A stretch of 64,000 bases of DNA from Pseudarthrobacter sp. NIBRBAC000502770 (lineage in GTDB: Bacteria; Actinomycetota; Actinomycetes; Actinomycetales; Micrococcaceae), in assembly GCF_006517815.1 (NCBI RefSeq), contig NZ_CP041198.1:4030001-4094000 (forward strand), given 5' to 3'. Below, one piece after another: positions 42,682 through 51,559 of this stretch; positions within the stretch are counted from its first letter, which is position 1, and each line of letters opens with the position of its first letter. The translations under genes and the position numbers were made by a program. The notes beneath the pieces are model-generated. The model did no database searches. It was not told where the DNA came from and saw nothing but the letters and a program-made list of their open reading frames with translations.

Positions 42682-43632
42682 TCAGCGGCCGAAGTGCGGG
42701 TGCGGCGCACCTTCGGGCAGGCGCTCAAGGATGTCTTCGGCCACCTTGCGGACCTTGATGTTCCGGTGGCTCGAAGCCTTGGCAAGGATGGAGAAGGCCT
42801 CCTGGTAGGAGCACCTGTTCTGGGCCATGATCACTCCGCACGCCACGTTGATGGAGGTGCGGCTGTCCAGTGCCGAGCGGAGGTCGCTGGCCAGCGAGCG
42901 TGCAGTGTGCAGGTTGATGGCCATCTGGAGGCTTCTCGTGGCCAGCTGCGCGAAGCTTCGTGCTTCGGCAATGGCCTGGAGTGGGAAGGCTTTTGCGTCC
43001 TGGGCGAAGAAGGCGAGGGCAGCGCTCGACTGGCCGAGGTTGCTGGTGCCGGGGACCCCGTCGTCGGAGGGAAGATCAGCGTCCAGGCGAAGCCTGACGG
43101 CAAGGGTGCTGCCGAAGCCGGCCGCCTGCAGGTGGCTTGAGTACTGCCGCCACCGGAAATCGCCGTTGCGTTGGAGGACCGCCACGGGGTGGCCGCCGGA
43201 CATCACATCGGTCACCGGCCCCTCGGCCCTTTCCCGCTCCCAGTCGAGCAACCGGACTATCTCGTCGGTGGTGCCGGTGATTACAGCCCCGCGCTTGGGC
43301 TGCAGCAGCACCAGTCCGCAGCCCACATCGATTCCGGCGGTCCGGACCACGTGGACAGCCGATGCTGCCACCAGCAGGTCCAGGGAATCTGCCAGGGTCT
43401 GGGCGCCGTTCACCAGGTCAAGAAGAAGGGCGTTGTTCCGTGGAGCCGCCCGTACTTGGCTGGCAGCGGAGGGCAGGGGGGAATGCCCGCCGCGGCGGGC
43501 CAGACGGGCCGGAGGGCCGGCGACGGCTGGGGGAGAGCCCTTGGTCTCGAAGGACTCCTCGTCGCCGGCCCCGCCTATTACCCGGGTCCGGTGGACCGGG
43601 AAGCTTGGGCCTACATGTTGTGAGTGATGCAT
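42682..43632 (-). CDS. GAF-ANTAR domain RNA-binding regulator
   Basis: A 316-residue protein with a basic, Pro/Ala-rich N-terminus (~1-60), a GAF domain (~70-240; DSLDLLVAASAVHVVRTAGI, CGLVLLQPKRGAVITG) and a C-terminal ANTAR domain (INVACGVIMAQNRCSYQEAFSILAKASSHRNIKVRKVAEDI, quoted in overlapping parts: INVACGVIMAQNRCS, EAFSILAKASSHRN). ANTAR proteins bind paired RNA hairpins and cause antitermination. No target hairpins are evident nearby. Confidence 0.9.
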   Translation of the reverse strand: MHHSQHVGPSFPVHRTRVIGGAGDEESFETKGSPPAVAGPPARLARRGGHSPLPSAASQVRAAPRNNALLLDLVNGAQTLADSLDLLVAASAVHVVRTAGIDVGCGLVLLQPKRGAVITGTTDEIVRLLDWERERAEGPVTDVMSGGHPVAVLQRNGDFRWRQYSSHLQAAGFGSTLAVRLRLDADLPSDDGVPGTSNLGQSSAALAFFAQDAKAFPLQAIAEARSFAQLATRSLQMAINLHTARSLASDLRSALDSRTSINVACGVIMAQNRCSYQEAFSILAKASSHRNIKVRKVAEDILERLPEGAPHPHFGR

Positions 43633-43868
43633 ACCAGTCTCGAACCCCCCTAGTGAGACAAGTACCGAGAGCCTGGAGGCCTTGTCTCTGTGAAAAACCT
43701 AATTGCCCTCCTGCCTCCGGTGAATGCGTAGCTGGTACCTGTTTTTCCGATTAGGTAGTACTTGGAGACTGGCTGTTCGCCGCCGATCTGGACGTTGCCG
43801 CAGGTGAGGTGCTCCTTGGCCCTCTCCTGACGCGCAGGAGCCGTTGCGTAGGATGGCCGGCGGCATCG

Positions 43869-43897
43869 TTGACGCTGGCAGCGGCACGGCAAATAAT
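43869..43897 (+). promoter_or_regulatory. Promoter of the arabinofuranosidase gene
   Basis: TTGACG (43869-43874) and AATAAT (43892-43897) with an exact 17-bp spacer, a near-consensus housekeeping promoter placing the start point near 43904. Confidence 0.65.
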
Positions 43898-43900
43898 GTT

Positions 43901-43916
43901 TCTATAACGTTGTAAA
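43901..43916. promoter_or_regulatory. Putative LacI-type operator overlapping the start point
   Basis: The imperfect palindrome TCTATAACGTTGTAAA is centred on AACGTT, the CG-centred form typical of LacI-family operators. It overlaps the expected transcription start, so a bound repressor would block the abfA promoter. The LacI gene at 46109 is the likely partner. Confidence 0.55.
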
Positions 43917-43937
43917 TTGATTGCCGAGGATACCTTC

Positions 43938-45464
43938 GTGACCCAGCCACAGCCCGCCGCAGCAAAAATCACCATTGATCCGTCGTTCACCGTGGGTCCC
44001 GTCCGTCGTCGTACGTTTGGCGCGTTCGTTGAGCACCTTGGCCGGTGCGTGTACACCGGGATCTTTGAGCCCGGGCACCCGGCGGCCGACCAGGACGGCT
44101 TCCGCAAGGACGTCCTGGAACTGACCCGCGAGCTGGGCGTCACCACCGTCCGCTACCCGGGCGGCAACTTCGTCTCCGGCTACCGCTGGGAGGACGGCGT
44201 GGGTCCGGTGGACCAGCGTCCCGTCCGCCTGGACCTGGCCTGGCATTCGACTGAACCCAACACCGTGGGCGTGGACGAGTTCGCCAAATGGTCCGCCAAG
44301 GCGGGCGTGGAACTGATGATGGCCGTGAACCTGGGCACCCGCGGCATCCAGGAGGCACTGGACCTCCTAGAGTACTGCAACATCGACGGCGGGACAACCC
44401 GCTCCGGACAACGCCGCGCCAACGGGGCCGCCAACGGCTACGGCGTCACCATGTGGTGCCTGGGCAACGAGATGGACGGCCCGTGGCAGATCGGCCACAA
44501 GAACGCCCTCGAATACGGCAGGCTGGCCGCGGACACCGCCCGCGGAATGCGCATGATCGACCCCGGCCTGGAGCTCGTTGCCTGCGGCAGCTCCAGCCCC
44601 GCCATGCCCACCTTTGGCGAGTGGGAGCGTGTGGTCCTCACCGAAACCTATGACCTGGTGGACCTCATTTCCGCGCACCAGTACTTCGAGGACACCGGCG
44701 ACCTGCAGGAACACCTGGCCGCCGCGCACAAGATGGAAGCCTTCATCCACGACCTGGTGAGTCACATCGACCATGTGAGATCAGCCAGGAAGTCCAGCCG
44801 GCAGGTGAATATCTCCTTCGACGAATGGAACGTCTGGCACATGAGCCGCGAGGCGTCCAGGGTCCCCACCGGCAAGGACTGGCCGGTGGCACCCGCCCTG
44901 CTTGAGGACAGCTACACGGTGGCGGATGCCGTGGTGGTGGGCGACCTGCTGCTCACGCTGCTCCGGAACACCGACCGCGTCCACTCGGCCAGCCTGGCGC
45001 AGCTGGTGAACGTGATCGCACCCATCATGACCGAACCCGGCGGCCGGGCCTGGAAGCAGACCACCTTCCACCCGTTCGCCCTGACCTCGCGGCACGCATC
45101 CGGCACGGTGCTCCAGCTCGCCGTGGAATCCCCGCTGGCCAGCGGCGGGGTGACGGCGGATTTCACCGCCCTGTCCGCCGTCGCCACGTTTGACCGGGAA
45201 AAGGGCGAGGCCGTGCTGTTCGCCGTGAACCGTTCGGCGCGCCAGGCGCTCACCCTCGACGCCGCAGTGGGTGCCCTGGGTACCGTGCGCGTGCTGGAAG
45301 CGGTGACCTACGCCAACAAGGACCCCTACTGGCAGGCCAGCGCCGATGACTCCACTTCCGTCCTGCCTTCCGGAAACGCCACGGTAAAGGCCGACGGCGG
45401 GCGGCTCACCGCCGAGCTGCCGGCAGTCTCCTGGTCCATGATCCGCCTGGCTGTGGGGTCCTGA
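43938..45464 (+). CDS. abfA: Alpha-L-arabinofuranosidase, GH51
   Basis: An intracellular retaining glycosidase of 508 residues that releases arabinose from arabinan- or arabinoxylan-derived oligosaccharides. The family pattern includes FGAFVEHLGRCVYTGI near the N-terminus, the acid/base Glu178 in LGNEMDGPWQ and the nucleophile Glu296 in FDEWNVWH. There is no signal peptide. CGAGGA precedes GTG 43938; TTG 43917 is less likely. It leads a group with a glycosylase-like gene and a LacI regulator. Confidence 0.95.
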   Translation: MTQPQPAAAKITIDPSFTVGPVRRRTFGAFVEHLGRCVYTGIFEPGHPAADQDGFRKDVLELTRELGVTTVRYPGGNFVSGYRWEDGVGPVDQRPVRLDLAWHSTEPNTVGVDEFAKWSAKAGVELMMAVNLGTRGIQEALDLLEYCNIDGGTTRSGQRRANGAANGYGVTMWCLGNEMDGPWQIGHKNALEYGRLAADTARGMRMIDPGLELVACGSSSPAMPTFGEWERVVLTETYDLVDLISAHQYFEDTGDLQEHLAAAHKMEAFIHDLVSHIDHVRSARKSSRQVNISFDEWNVWHMSREASRVPTGKDWPVAPALLEDSYTVADAVVVGDLLLTLLRNTDRVHSASLAQLVNVIAPIMTEPGGRAWKQTTFHPFALTSRHASGTVLQLAVESPLASGGVTADFTALSAVATFDREKGEAVLFAVNRSARQALTLDAAVGALGTVRVLEAVTYANKDPYWQASADDSTSVLPSGNATVKADGGRLTAELPAVSWSMIRLAVGS

Positions 45465-45530
45465 CATGCCTGGACGCGATGCCGGAAGCCCTTATGACGA
45501 CGACGCCCCGCAGGTGGGAGGATGGACGGC

Positions 45531-46109
45531 ATGGAACTGCACATCACAGGGGATCCTGCTGCGGACAAATTGCTGAGTGAGGACGATTTCGCCCTCCTGA
45601 CCGGCATGCTGCTGGACCAGCAGGTAACGATGGAATCCGCGTTCGCCGGGCCGGAAAAGATCCGGACACGGTTGGGGTCGCTCAAACCCGAAGCCATCGC
45701 AACGCATGATCCGGCGGCTTTCGTGGAAATGTTCAAGGAACGCCCCGCCGTGCACCGCTTCCCCGGCTCCATGGCTGCACGCGTCCAGGCGCTTGCCGCG
45801 GCGGTCCAGGACGAATGGGACGGTGAGACCGCCGCCATCTGGACCAAAGGCTCGCCGGACGGTGCCGAGGTGCTGCGCCGGCTCAAGGCCCTGCCCGGTT
45901 TCGGGGAGCAGAAGGCGAAGATCTTCCTGGCCCTGCTGGGCAAGCAGCGCGGCCTCAAGGCGTCCGGATGGCGCGAGGCGGCGGGCCACTACGGCGACGA
46001 CGGCGCCTACCTCTCGGTGGCCGACATTGTGGACCCGGAATCCCTGGCCAAGGTCCGCGCCAGCAAGCAGGCTGCGAAGGCGGCGGCGAAGGCTGGAAAA
46101 GAGCGTTAA
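45531..46109 (+). CDS. HhH-GPD-type base-excision DNA glycosylase-like protein
   Basis: A 192-residue helical protein with an HhH motif, LKALPGFGEQKAKIFLALLG, and an N-terminal region LTGMLLDQQVTMESAF like the DNA-glycosylase superfamily. The FeS cysteines of EndoIII/MutY are absent. Its Ala/Lys-rich tail may aid DNA binding. GGGAGG at 45515-45520 favours ATG 45531 over ATG 45522. It overlaps the LacI gene by one base (TAATG). A DNA-repair role inside a sugar operon is odd but plausible as a bystander. Confidence 0.82.
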   Translation: MELHITGDPAADKLLSEDDFALLTGMLLDQQVTMESAFAGPEKIRTRLGSLKPEAIATHDPAAFVEMFKERPAVHRFPGSMAARVQALAAAVQDEWDGETAAIWTKGSPDGAEVLRRLKALPGFGEQKAKIFLALLGKQRGLKASGWREAAGHYGDDGAYLSVADIVDPESLAKVRASKQAAKAAAKAGKER

Positions 46110-47113
46110 TGGCAGTAACCATGAACGACGTCGCGAGGGCTGCCGGTGTGTCCCTCAAGACCGTTTCGAACGTATTGAACGACTACGAATTCATCCGTCC
46201 CGCCACCAAGCAGCGGGTGCAGGATGCCATTGCGGAGCTGGGCTACGAGGCAAACCTCACCGCCCGCAGCCTCCGGTCCGGCAAGACGTCCATGCTGGGC
46301 CTGGTGCTGTCCGACCTCTCCGCCCCCTACTACGCCGAGCTGGCATCCAGGCTGATGAAAGCCGCGGCGCGGCACGGCTACCGGGTGCTGGTGGAGCAGT
46401 CCGACGCAGAGGCCGCCGCCGAACTCGGCGCCCTCCACGGGACCTTCCGCCAGCTTACGGACGGCCTCCTGTTCACGCCGTTGGTGGTGGATGCGGAGGC
46501 CATAGCTGCGCGGGCGGGCAGGAAGCCGCTGGTGATGCTGGGTGAGCACATTGTGGATCCCCGCTTCGACCTGGTGACCATGAAGAACAGGGAAGCCGCG
46601 GACGCCCTGACCAGGCACCTGCTGGCCGGTGGCCGCCGTCGTATTGCCGTCATCGGAGCTGACCCCGGCGAGTCCGCCGGAACCGGTGGGCTGCGCCTGG
46701 ACGGGTACCGGACGGCCCTGGCAGCGGCGGGCATCCCTTACGACCCCGCGCTGGTGGCACCCGCGCAATGGCGCCGCGACACCGGTGCCGCCGCCGTCGC
46801 CGGGCTGCTGGACAAGGGTGTGGAGTTCGACGCAGTGTTCGGACTGAACGACGTCCTGGCGCTGGGGGCAATGCACGAATTGCAGGTCCGGGGGGTCAAA
46901 GTCCCGCAGGACGTGGCGGTGGCAGGCTATGACGACCTCGACGAGGCGCGGTTTGCGTCCCCCTCCCTCACGACAATCGCGCCGGGCATGGACGAGATCG
47001 CGGAGCGGTCCATCGGGCTGTTGCTGGACAGGATCGCCGGCCGCGAGCCATCGGTTCAGGGGGTGCATGTGGAAGCCGGGTTCGAACTGAAGATCCGGGA
47101 ATCCGCGCCCTAG
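46109..47113 (+). CDS. LacI-family transcriptional regulator (likely arabinoside regulator)
   Basis: A 334-residue LacI protein: HTH TMNDVARAAGVSLKTVSNVL, hinge NLTARSLRSGKTSMLGLVLS, sensor domain ending VPQDVAVAGYDDLDEARFAS. ATG 46109 overlaps the upstream stop (TAATG). Given the LacI-type palindrome in front of abfA and the shared orientation, it probably represses this operon and responds to an arabino-oligosaccharide. This regulatory link is inferred. Confidence 0.92.
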   Translation: MAVTMNDVARAAGVSLKTVSNVLNDYEFIRPATKQRVQDAIAELGYEANLTARSLRSGKTSMLGLVLSDLSAPYYAELASRLMKAAARHGYRVLVEQSDAEAAAELGALHGTFRQLTDGLLFTPLVVDAEAIAARAGRKPLVMLGEHIVDPRFDLVTMKNREAADALTRHLLAGGRRRIAVIGADPGESAGTGGLRLDGYRTALAAAGIPYDPALVAPAQWRRDTGAAAVAGLLDKGVEFDAVFGLNDVLALGAMHELQVRGVKVPQDVAVAGYDDLDEARFASPSLTTIAPGMDEIAERSIGLLLDRIAGREPSVQGVHVEAGFELKIRESAP

Positions 47114-47203
47114 GCTTCGTCCGGATGATGGACCTGAAACGTGGCGGAAACGTGCGGGGCCTACGCTGAATCCACGCTGTCCCAGGCCGTCGAAGGGAAC
47201 CCC

Positions 47204-47506
47204 ATGCATTTGTTGCCGCGTGAGCAGGAAAAACTCCTGATCGTGGTGGCTGCCGATCTCGCCCGCCGGAGGCAGTCCCGCGGCCTCAAACTGAACTATC
47301 CCGAGGCCGTGGCCATCATCAGCTACGAATTGATCGAGGGTGCGCGGGACGGCAGGACCGTGGCCGAGCTCATGAGCTACGGCACCACGCTGCTCACCCG
47401 CGACGACGTGATGGAAGGCGTGCCGGAGATGATCCATGACGTCCAGATCGAGGCCACCTTCCCGGACGGCACCAAGTTGGTCACCGTCCACAACCCCATC
47501 CGTTAA
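47204..47506 (+). CDS. ureA: Urease gamma subunit UreA
   Basis: The smallest urease structural subunit. ATG 47204 gives exactly 100 residues, the family length, starting [13 protein letters not shown]. It holds the signature [20 protein letters not shown] and ends [15 protein letters not shown] precedes the start. It is the first gene of ureABCEFGD. Confidence 0.97.
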   Translation: MHLLPREQEKLLIVVAADLARRRQSRGLKLNYPEAVAIISYELIEGARDGRTVAELMSYGTTLLTRDDVMEGVPEMIHDVQIEATFPDGTKLVTVHNPIR

Positions 47507-47517
47507 GGAGCGCGGCA

Positions 47518-47871
47518 ATGATTCCAGGTGAGTACATCCTGCGGCCTGAGCCCGTCACCGCGAATGCGGGCAGGGAGGCAATCGAGGTCGCCGTGACCAA
47601 CACTGGCGACAGGCCCGTCCAGGTGGGCTCGCATTTCCATTTTGCCGAGGCCAATTCCGCCCTGTCCTTCGACCGCGAAGCAGCTTACGGCCGGCGCCTG
47701 GACATCCCCGCAGGAACGGCGGCCAGGTTTGAGCCGGGGGATTCGCGGACGGTCCGGCTCATTGGGCTGGCCGGGAACCGGGAGGTCTACGGGCTCAGCA
47801 ACGCGGTCAACGGAAGGCTCGACGGCGGGGCGCGCCAAAGCGGGCTCCTCACGGAAGGGAACGGCGAGTGA
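47518..47871 (+). CDS. ureB: Urease beta subunit UreB
   Basis: A 117-residue structural subunit. Family features are [20 protein letters not shown] near the start, [17 protein letters not shown] and the [12 protein letters not shown] segment. It begins 11 bp after ureA and overlaps ureC by 4 nt (GTGA), so translation is coupled. Confidence 0.97.
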   Translation: MIPGEYILRPEPVTANAGREAIEVAVTNTGDRPVQVGSHFHFAEANSALSFDREAAYGRRLDIPAGTAARFEPGDSRTVRLIGLAGNREVYGLSNAVNGRLDGGARQSGLLTEGNGE

Positions 47872-49598
47872 GCTTCGACATTCCGCGCCGGCAGTACGCC
47901 GACCTCTACGGACCCACCACCGGTGACAAAATCCGCCTGGCAGATACCGAACTCTTTCTGGAAATAGAAAAGGACCTCACCGTGTACGGGGAGGAAGTGG
48001 TGTTCGGCGGCGGCAAGGTGATCCGTGACGGCATGGGCCAGAACGGCCAGGCCGCCCGCGACGAGGACATCCCGGACACCGTGATCACCAACGCCGTCAT
48101 CCTGGATTACACCGGAATCTACAAGGCAGACGTGGCGCTGAAGGACGGCCACATCTTCCGGATCGGCAAGGCCGGCAACCCGCAGATCACGGACGGCGTG
48201 GACATCGTGATCGGCTCAAGCACGGAAATCATCGCCGGCGAGCGGAAGATCCTCACCGCCGGCGGCATCGACACCCACATCCACTTCATCTCTCCGGACC
48301 AGATCCCGACCGCCCTGGCCAGCGGCGTGACCACCATGATCGGCGGCGGCACCGGCCCGGCTGAAGGCACCAAGGCCACCACCGTGACGCCCGGAAAGTG
48401 GCACATCCAGCGGATGCTGCAGGCGGCTGAGGCGTTCCCCATGAACATCGGCCTGTTCGGCAAGGGCCACGCGTCCGCCGTCGAACCCCTCGCCGAGCAG
48501 ATACGCGCCGGGGCCATCGGGCTCAAAGTCCACGAGGACTGGGGCGCCACCACCTCCTCCATCGACACCTCGCTGAGGGTTGCTGACGAATACGACGTCC
48601 AGGTGGCCATCCACACCGACACCCTGAACGAGTGCGGGTTCGTGGAAGACACCATCCGGGCCATCAACGGGCGCGTGATCCACACCTTCCACACCGAGGG
48701 CGCCGGTGGCGGCCATGCCCCGGACATCATCAAGATCGCGGGCATGCCCAACGTCCTGCCCGCCTCCACCAACCCCACGCTGCCCTACACGCGCAACACC
48801 ATCGAAGAGCACCTGGACATGCTGATGGTCTGCCACCACCTCAACCCGGACATCCCCGAGGACGTGGCCTTCGCCGATTCCCGGATCCGTGCCGAGACCA
48901 TCGCCGCCGAGGACGTCCTGCAGGACCTGGGCATCTTCTCCATCACCTCCTCCGACTCCCAGGCCATGGGCCGCGTGGGCGAGGTGATCACCCGCACCTG
49001 GCAGGTGGCGGACAAGATGAAGAAGCAGCGCGGGGTGTTGGAAGACAACGACGGCGGGGCGCACGGCAGTGCGGACGGCGACAACTTCCGGCTCAAGCGC
49101 TACGTGGCCAAATACACCGTCAACCCCGCCATCGCGCAGGGGATCGCAGACACCGTAGGGTCAGTGGAAGTGGGCAAGTTCGCGGACCTGGTGTTGTGGG
49201 ATCCGGCATTCTTCGGGGTCAAACCGGAACTGGTGCTCAAGGGCGGACAGATTGCCTACGCCCTGATGGGTGACTCCAACGGGTCCATTCCCACCCCCCA
49301 GCCGCGGACCATGCGGCCCATGTTCGCCACCTTCGGCAAGGCGGTTCAGCAGTCCTCCATCACCTTCCTGTCCCAGGCAGCGATCGACGCCGGCGTGCCC
49401 GGGGAATTGGGGCTGGAAAAGGTCATCCGCCCCGTCTCCGGCATCCGGAACCTCACCAAAGCCGACCTCAAATACAACGACGCGACGCCCGATATCCAGG
49501 TGGACCCGGAAACCTACCAGGTGACGGTGGACGGCGAGGACGTCACCTGCGAACCGTCCGACGTGCTGCCCATGGCGCAGCGGTACTTCCTCTTCTAG
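47868..49598 (+). CDS. ureC: Urease alpha (catalytic) subunit UreC
   Basis: Nickel hydrolase that splits urea to ammonia and carbamate. The 576 residues have the metal-binding GIDTHIHF, the carbamylated Lys220 in [31 protein letters not shown], the active-site flap Cys/His in MVCHHL and the Asp ligand region SDSQAMGR. All key residues appear present. GTG start. Confidence 0.98.
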   Translation: MSFDIPRRQYADLYGPTTGDKIRLADTELFLEIEKDLTVYGEEVVFGGGKVIRDGMGQNGQAARDEDIPDTVITNAVILDYTGIYKADVALKDGHIFRIGKAGNPQITDGVDIVIGSSTEIIAGERKILTAGGIDTHIHFISPDQIPTALASGVTTMIGGGTGPAEGTKATTVTPGKWHIQRMLQAAEAFPMNIGLFGKGHASAVEPLAEQIRAGAIGLKVHEDWGATTSSIDTSLRVADEYDVQVAIHTDTLNECGFVEDTIRAINGRVIHTFHTEGAGGGHAPDIIKIAGMPNVLPASTNPTLPYTRNTIEEHLDMLMVCHHLNPDIPEDVAFADSRIRAETIAAEDVLQDLGIFSITSSDSQAMGRVGEVITRTWQVADKMKKQRGVLEDNDGGAHGSADGDNFRLKRYVAKYTVNPAIAQGIADTVGSVEVGKFADLVLWDPAFFGVKPELVLKGGQIAYALMGDSNGSIPTPQPRTMRPMFATFGKAVQQSSITFLSQAAIDAGVPGELGLEKVIRPVSGIRNLTKADLKYNDATPDIQVDPETYQVTVDGEDVTCEPSDVLPMAQRYFLF

Positions 49599-49630
49599 AG
49601 CCGCGAATTCAAGACCCCGAAAGCAACCAC

Positions 49631-50116
49631 ATGATCATCGACAAAGTCCTGGGCAACCTGCACGACCTGCCGGACTCCGACCTCGCCGCCTACGCCGGTC
49701 TGCACCGCGAAAAAGTCGTCCTGCCCAGTGCCCAGCTGGTCAAACGCATCCAGCGCGCCACCACGGACCACGGCAAAGAGATCGGCATCCGGCTCCCGTC
49801 CGGGTCAGGCGACCTCCGTGATGGCGACATCCTCCACGTCGCCGACGCCAACATGATCGTGGTGTCGGTGCTGCCCACCGACGTCCTGGTCATCGCACCC
49901 CGCACCGTGCACGAAATGGGCGTTACCGCACACTCCCTTGGCAACCGGCACCTCCAGGCACAGTTCTTTGACGCGTCCTCCGAATACGGGGCCGATGTCA
50001 TGGTGTGCGCCTACGACCACACCGTCGAGGACTACCTCCGCCACAACTCAGTGCCCTACACCCGCCAGGAACGCGTCATGCCTGTGCCTTTCCGCCATGC
50101 TGAACACTCGCACTAG
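49631..50116 (+). CDS. ureE: Urease accessory protein UreE, nickel chaperone
   Basis: A 161-residue protein that delivers nickel to the UreDFG-apo-urease complex. The N-terminal UreE domain contains RGLPSGSGDLRDGD-like GIRLPSGSGDLRDGDIL and the C-terminal metal-binding domain has LGNRHLQAQF with a conserved-position His. It lacks a long poly-His tail, ending FRHAEHSH. It is 32 bp after ureC. Confidence 0.94.
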   Translation: MIIDKVLGNLHDLPDSDLAAYAGLHREKVVLPSAQLVKRIQRATTDHGKEIGIRLPSGSGDLRDGDILHVADANMIVVSVLPTDVLVIAPRTVHEMGVTAHSLGNRHLQAQFFDASSEYGADVMVCAYDHTVEDYLRHNSVPYTRQERVMPVPFRHAEHSH

Positions 50117-50164
50117 TACCAGCGTCGCGCTGCGCGCTCCAATACCGGTGGGGGCTTGGGACGC

Positions 50165-50230
50165 CGCGAGGGATATGGGGCCGTGCCCGCTCCGCGGTGC
50201 CCGCCACGCCGCGGCCCCATATCCCTCGCG
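50165..50230. repeat. Urease-operon hairpin repeat, copy 1 (ureE-ureF)
   Basis: A 19-bp perfect stem (arms 50165-50183 and 50212-50230, reading CGCGAGGGATATGGGGCCG on the left) around a 28-nt loop (50184-50211). The loop and the inner seven stem pairs (GGGGCCG/CGGCCCC) are identical in copy 2, while the outer stem differs yet stays fully paired. GCTTGTCTCACC follows at 50237-50248. Confidence 0.9.
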
Positions 50231-50263
50231 CCGCTTGCTTGTCTCACCTTTGGCGGCGGTTCA

Positions 50264-50932
50264 GTGAGCGATTATCAGCTTGCTCTTCAGCAATTGGTGG
50301 ACTCTGCGCTTCCTACTGGGGCTTTTGCTCACTCTTTTGGGTTTGAGACCTACATCGATCGGGAGCTCGTTCTTGATGAAGGGTCTTTCGGGCTCTGGCT
50401 CGGTGCCTTCGTCGGCCAGCAGCTGACCTATTCCGATGGGCTTGCCGTTCGGCTGTACTACGAGGGGGTTGATCTTGGGGAGCTGGATTCTTTGCTTTCT
50501 GCTTCTCTTTTGCCGCGGCAGGTTCGGGAGGCCAGTTTGAAGATGGGCGGCCGGCTTTTGGAGATTGGAGCTGAAGTGTTTCCTTCGCCCGCCCTGGACC
50601 TGTACCGGGAGCTCGTGACCACCGGCCGGGCCGCCGGGCATCAGCCGCTGGCGTTCGCCGTCGTCGCCCGCTCACTGGGCGTGCCGCTCCAGGAAGCGCT
50701 CGCCGCCTACCTCTTCGCCACCGTCACCTCCCTCACCCAGAACGCCGTCCGCGCCATCCCCCTGGGCCAGAACGCCGGGCAGCGGGTGCTGCGGAAAGCG
50801 CACGACGACGTCGCTGCCGCCATCGCCACGATCGCGCACCTGACGGCGGACGACTTCGGCGCCGTCAGCCCCGGACTGGAAATTTCGCAAATGCGGCACG
50901 AACGCCAACGTGCCCGCATGTTCATGAGCTAG
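50264..50932 (+). CDS. ureF: Urease accessory protein UreF
   Basis: A 222-residue helical activation factor acting with UreG and UreD to load nickel. It has the UreF opening DYQLALQQLVDSALPTGAFA followed by HSFGFETYI, and ends QMRHERQRARMFMS. Start GTG 50264 is chosen from family similarity; the frame is open upstream through the hairpin repeat. The first ~105 codons use many A/T-ending codons (16 of the first 30), unlike ureG (4 of 30). From about base 50590 normal GC-rich usage returns, suggesting mosaic origin. Confidence 0.94.
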   Translation: MSDYQLALQQLVDSALPTGAFAHSFGFETYIDRELVLDEGSFGLWLGAFVGQQLTYSDGLAVRLYYEGVDLGELDSLLSASLLPRQVREASLKMGGRLLEIGAEVFPSPALDLYRELVTTGRAAGHQPLAFAVVARSLGVPLQEALAAYLFATVTSLTQNAVRAIPLGQNAGQRVLRKAHDDVAAAIATIAHLTADDFGAVSPGLEISQMRHERQRARMFMS

Positions 50933-50944
50933 CAGGAGGAAACC

Positions 50945-51559
50945 ATGACCGAACCCATCAAAATCGGCATCGGCGGGCCCGTCGGCGCCGGTAAAACCCA
51001 GCTCGTGGAGCGGCTCACCCGGCACATGAGCGGCGACATCTCCATGGCCGCCATCACCAACGACATCTACACCATCGAGGACGCCAAAATCCTCGCCGCC
51101 AACGGCATCCTCCCCGTGGACCGGATCATCGGCGTCGAAACCGGCGGCTGCCCCCACACCGCCATCCGCGAAGACACCTCCATGAACACCGCCGCCATCG
51201 AGGAACTCAAAACCCGCCACCCCGACCTTCAAGTCATCTTCGTCGAATCCGGCGGCGACAACCTCTCCGCCACCTTCAGCCCCGAACTCGTCGACTTCTC
51301 CATCTACATCATCGACGTGGCCCAAGGCGAAAAGATCCCCCGCAAAGCCGGCCAAGGCATGATCAAGTCCGACCTCTTCATCATCAACAAAACCGACCTC
51401 GCACCCCACGTCGGGGCTGACCTGGCCATCATGGAGAGGGACTCAAAGGAGTTCCGCGGCAATAAGCCGTTCTGCTTCACGAACCTCAAGACTGACGAGG
51501 GACTCGACAAGGTCATCGACTGGATCCGGCACGACGTCCTGATGCTTGATTTGGCATGA
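50945..51559 (+). CDS. ureG: Urease accessory GTPase UreG
   Basis: A SIMIBI-class GTPase of 204 residues that couples GTP hydrolysis to nickel insertion. P-loop [12 protein letters not shown], the nickel-binding CPH-type motif in [15 protein letters not shown], and [10 protein letters not shown] for guanine recognition. AGGAGG precedes ATG 50945. Its stop overlaps the ureD ATG (ATGA). Confidence 0.97.
   Translation: MTEPIKIGIGGPVGAGKTQLVERLTRHMSGDISMAAITNDIYTIEDAKILAANGILPVDRIIGVETGGCPHTAIREDTSMNTAAIEELKTRHPDLQVIFVESGGDNLSATFSPELVDFSIYIIDVAQGEKIPRKAGQGMIKSDLFIINKTDLAPHVGADLAIMERDSKEFRGNKPFCFTNLKTDEGLDKVIDWIRHDVLMLDLA

Larger units (their letters stand above)
43633..43937. other. Intergenic region with the abfA promoter; no firm gene
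   Basis: About 305 bp between divergent genes. The right part holds the promoter and operator listed separately. A minus-strand ORF of 80 codons (43650-43892) is possible but overlaps the promoter and has no ribosome-binding site, so it is not called. Confidence 0.5.

Noticed and set aside
43650..43892. 80-codon minus-strand ORF upstream of the arabinofuranosidase gene
   Set aside because: It overlaps a near-consensus promoter for the opposite strand and lacks a ribosome-binding site or recognised domain; kept out for lack of support.
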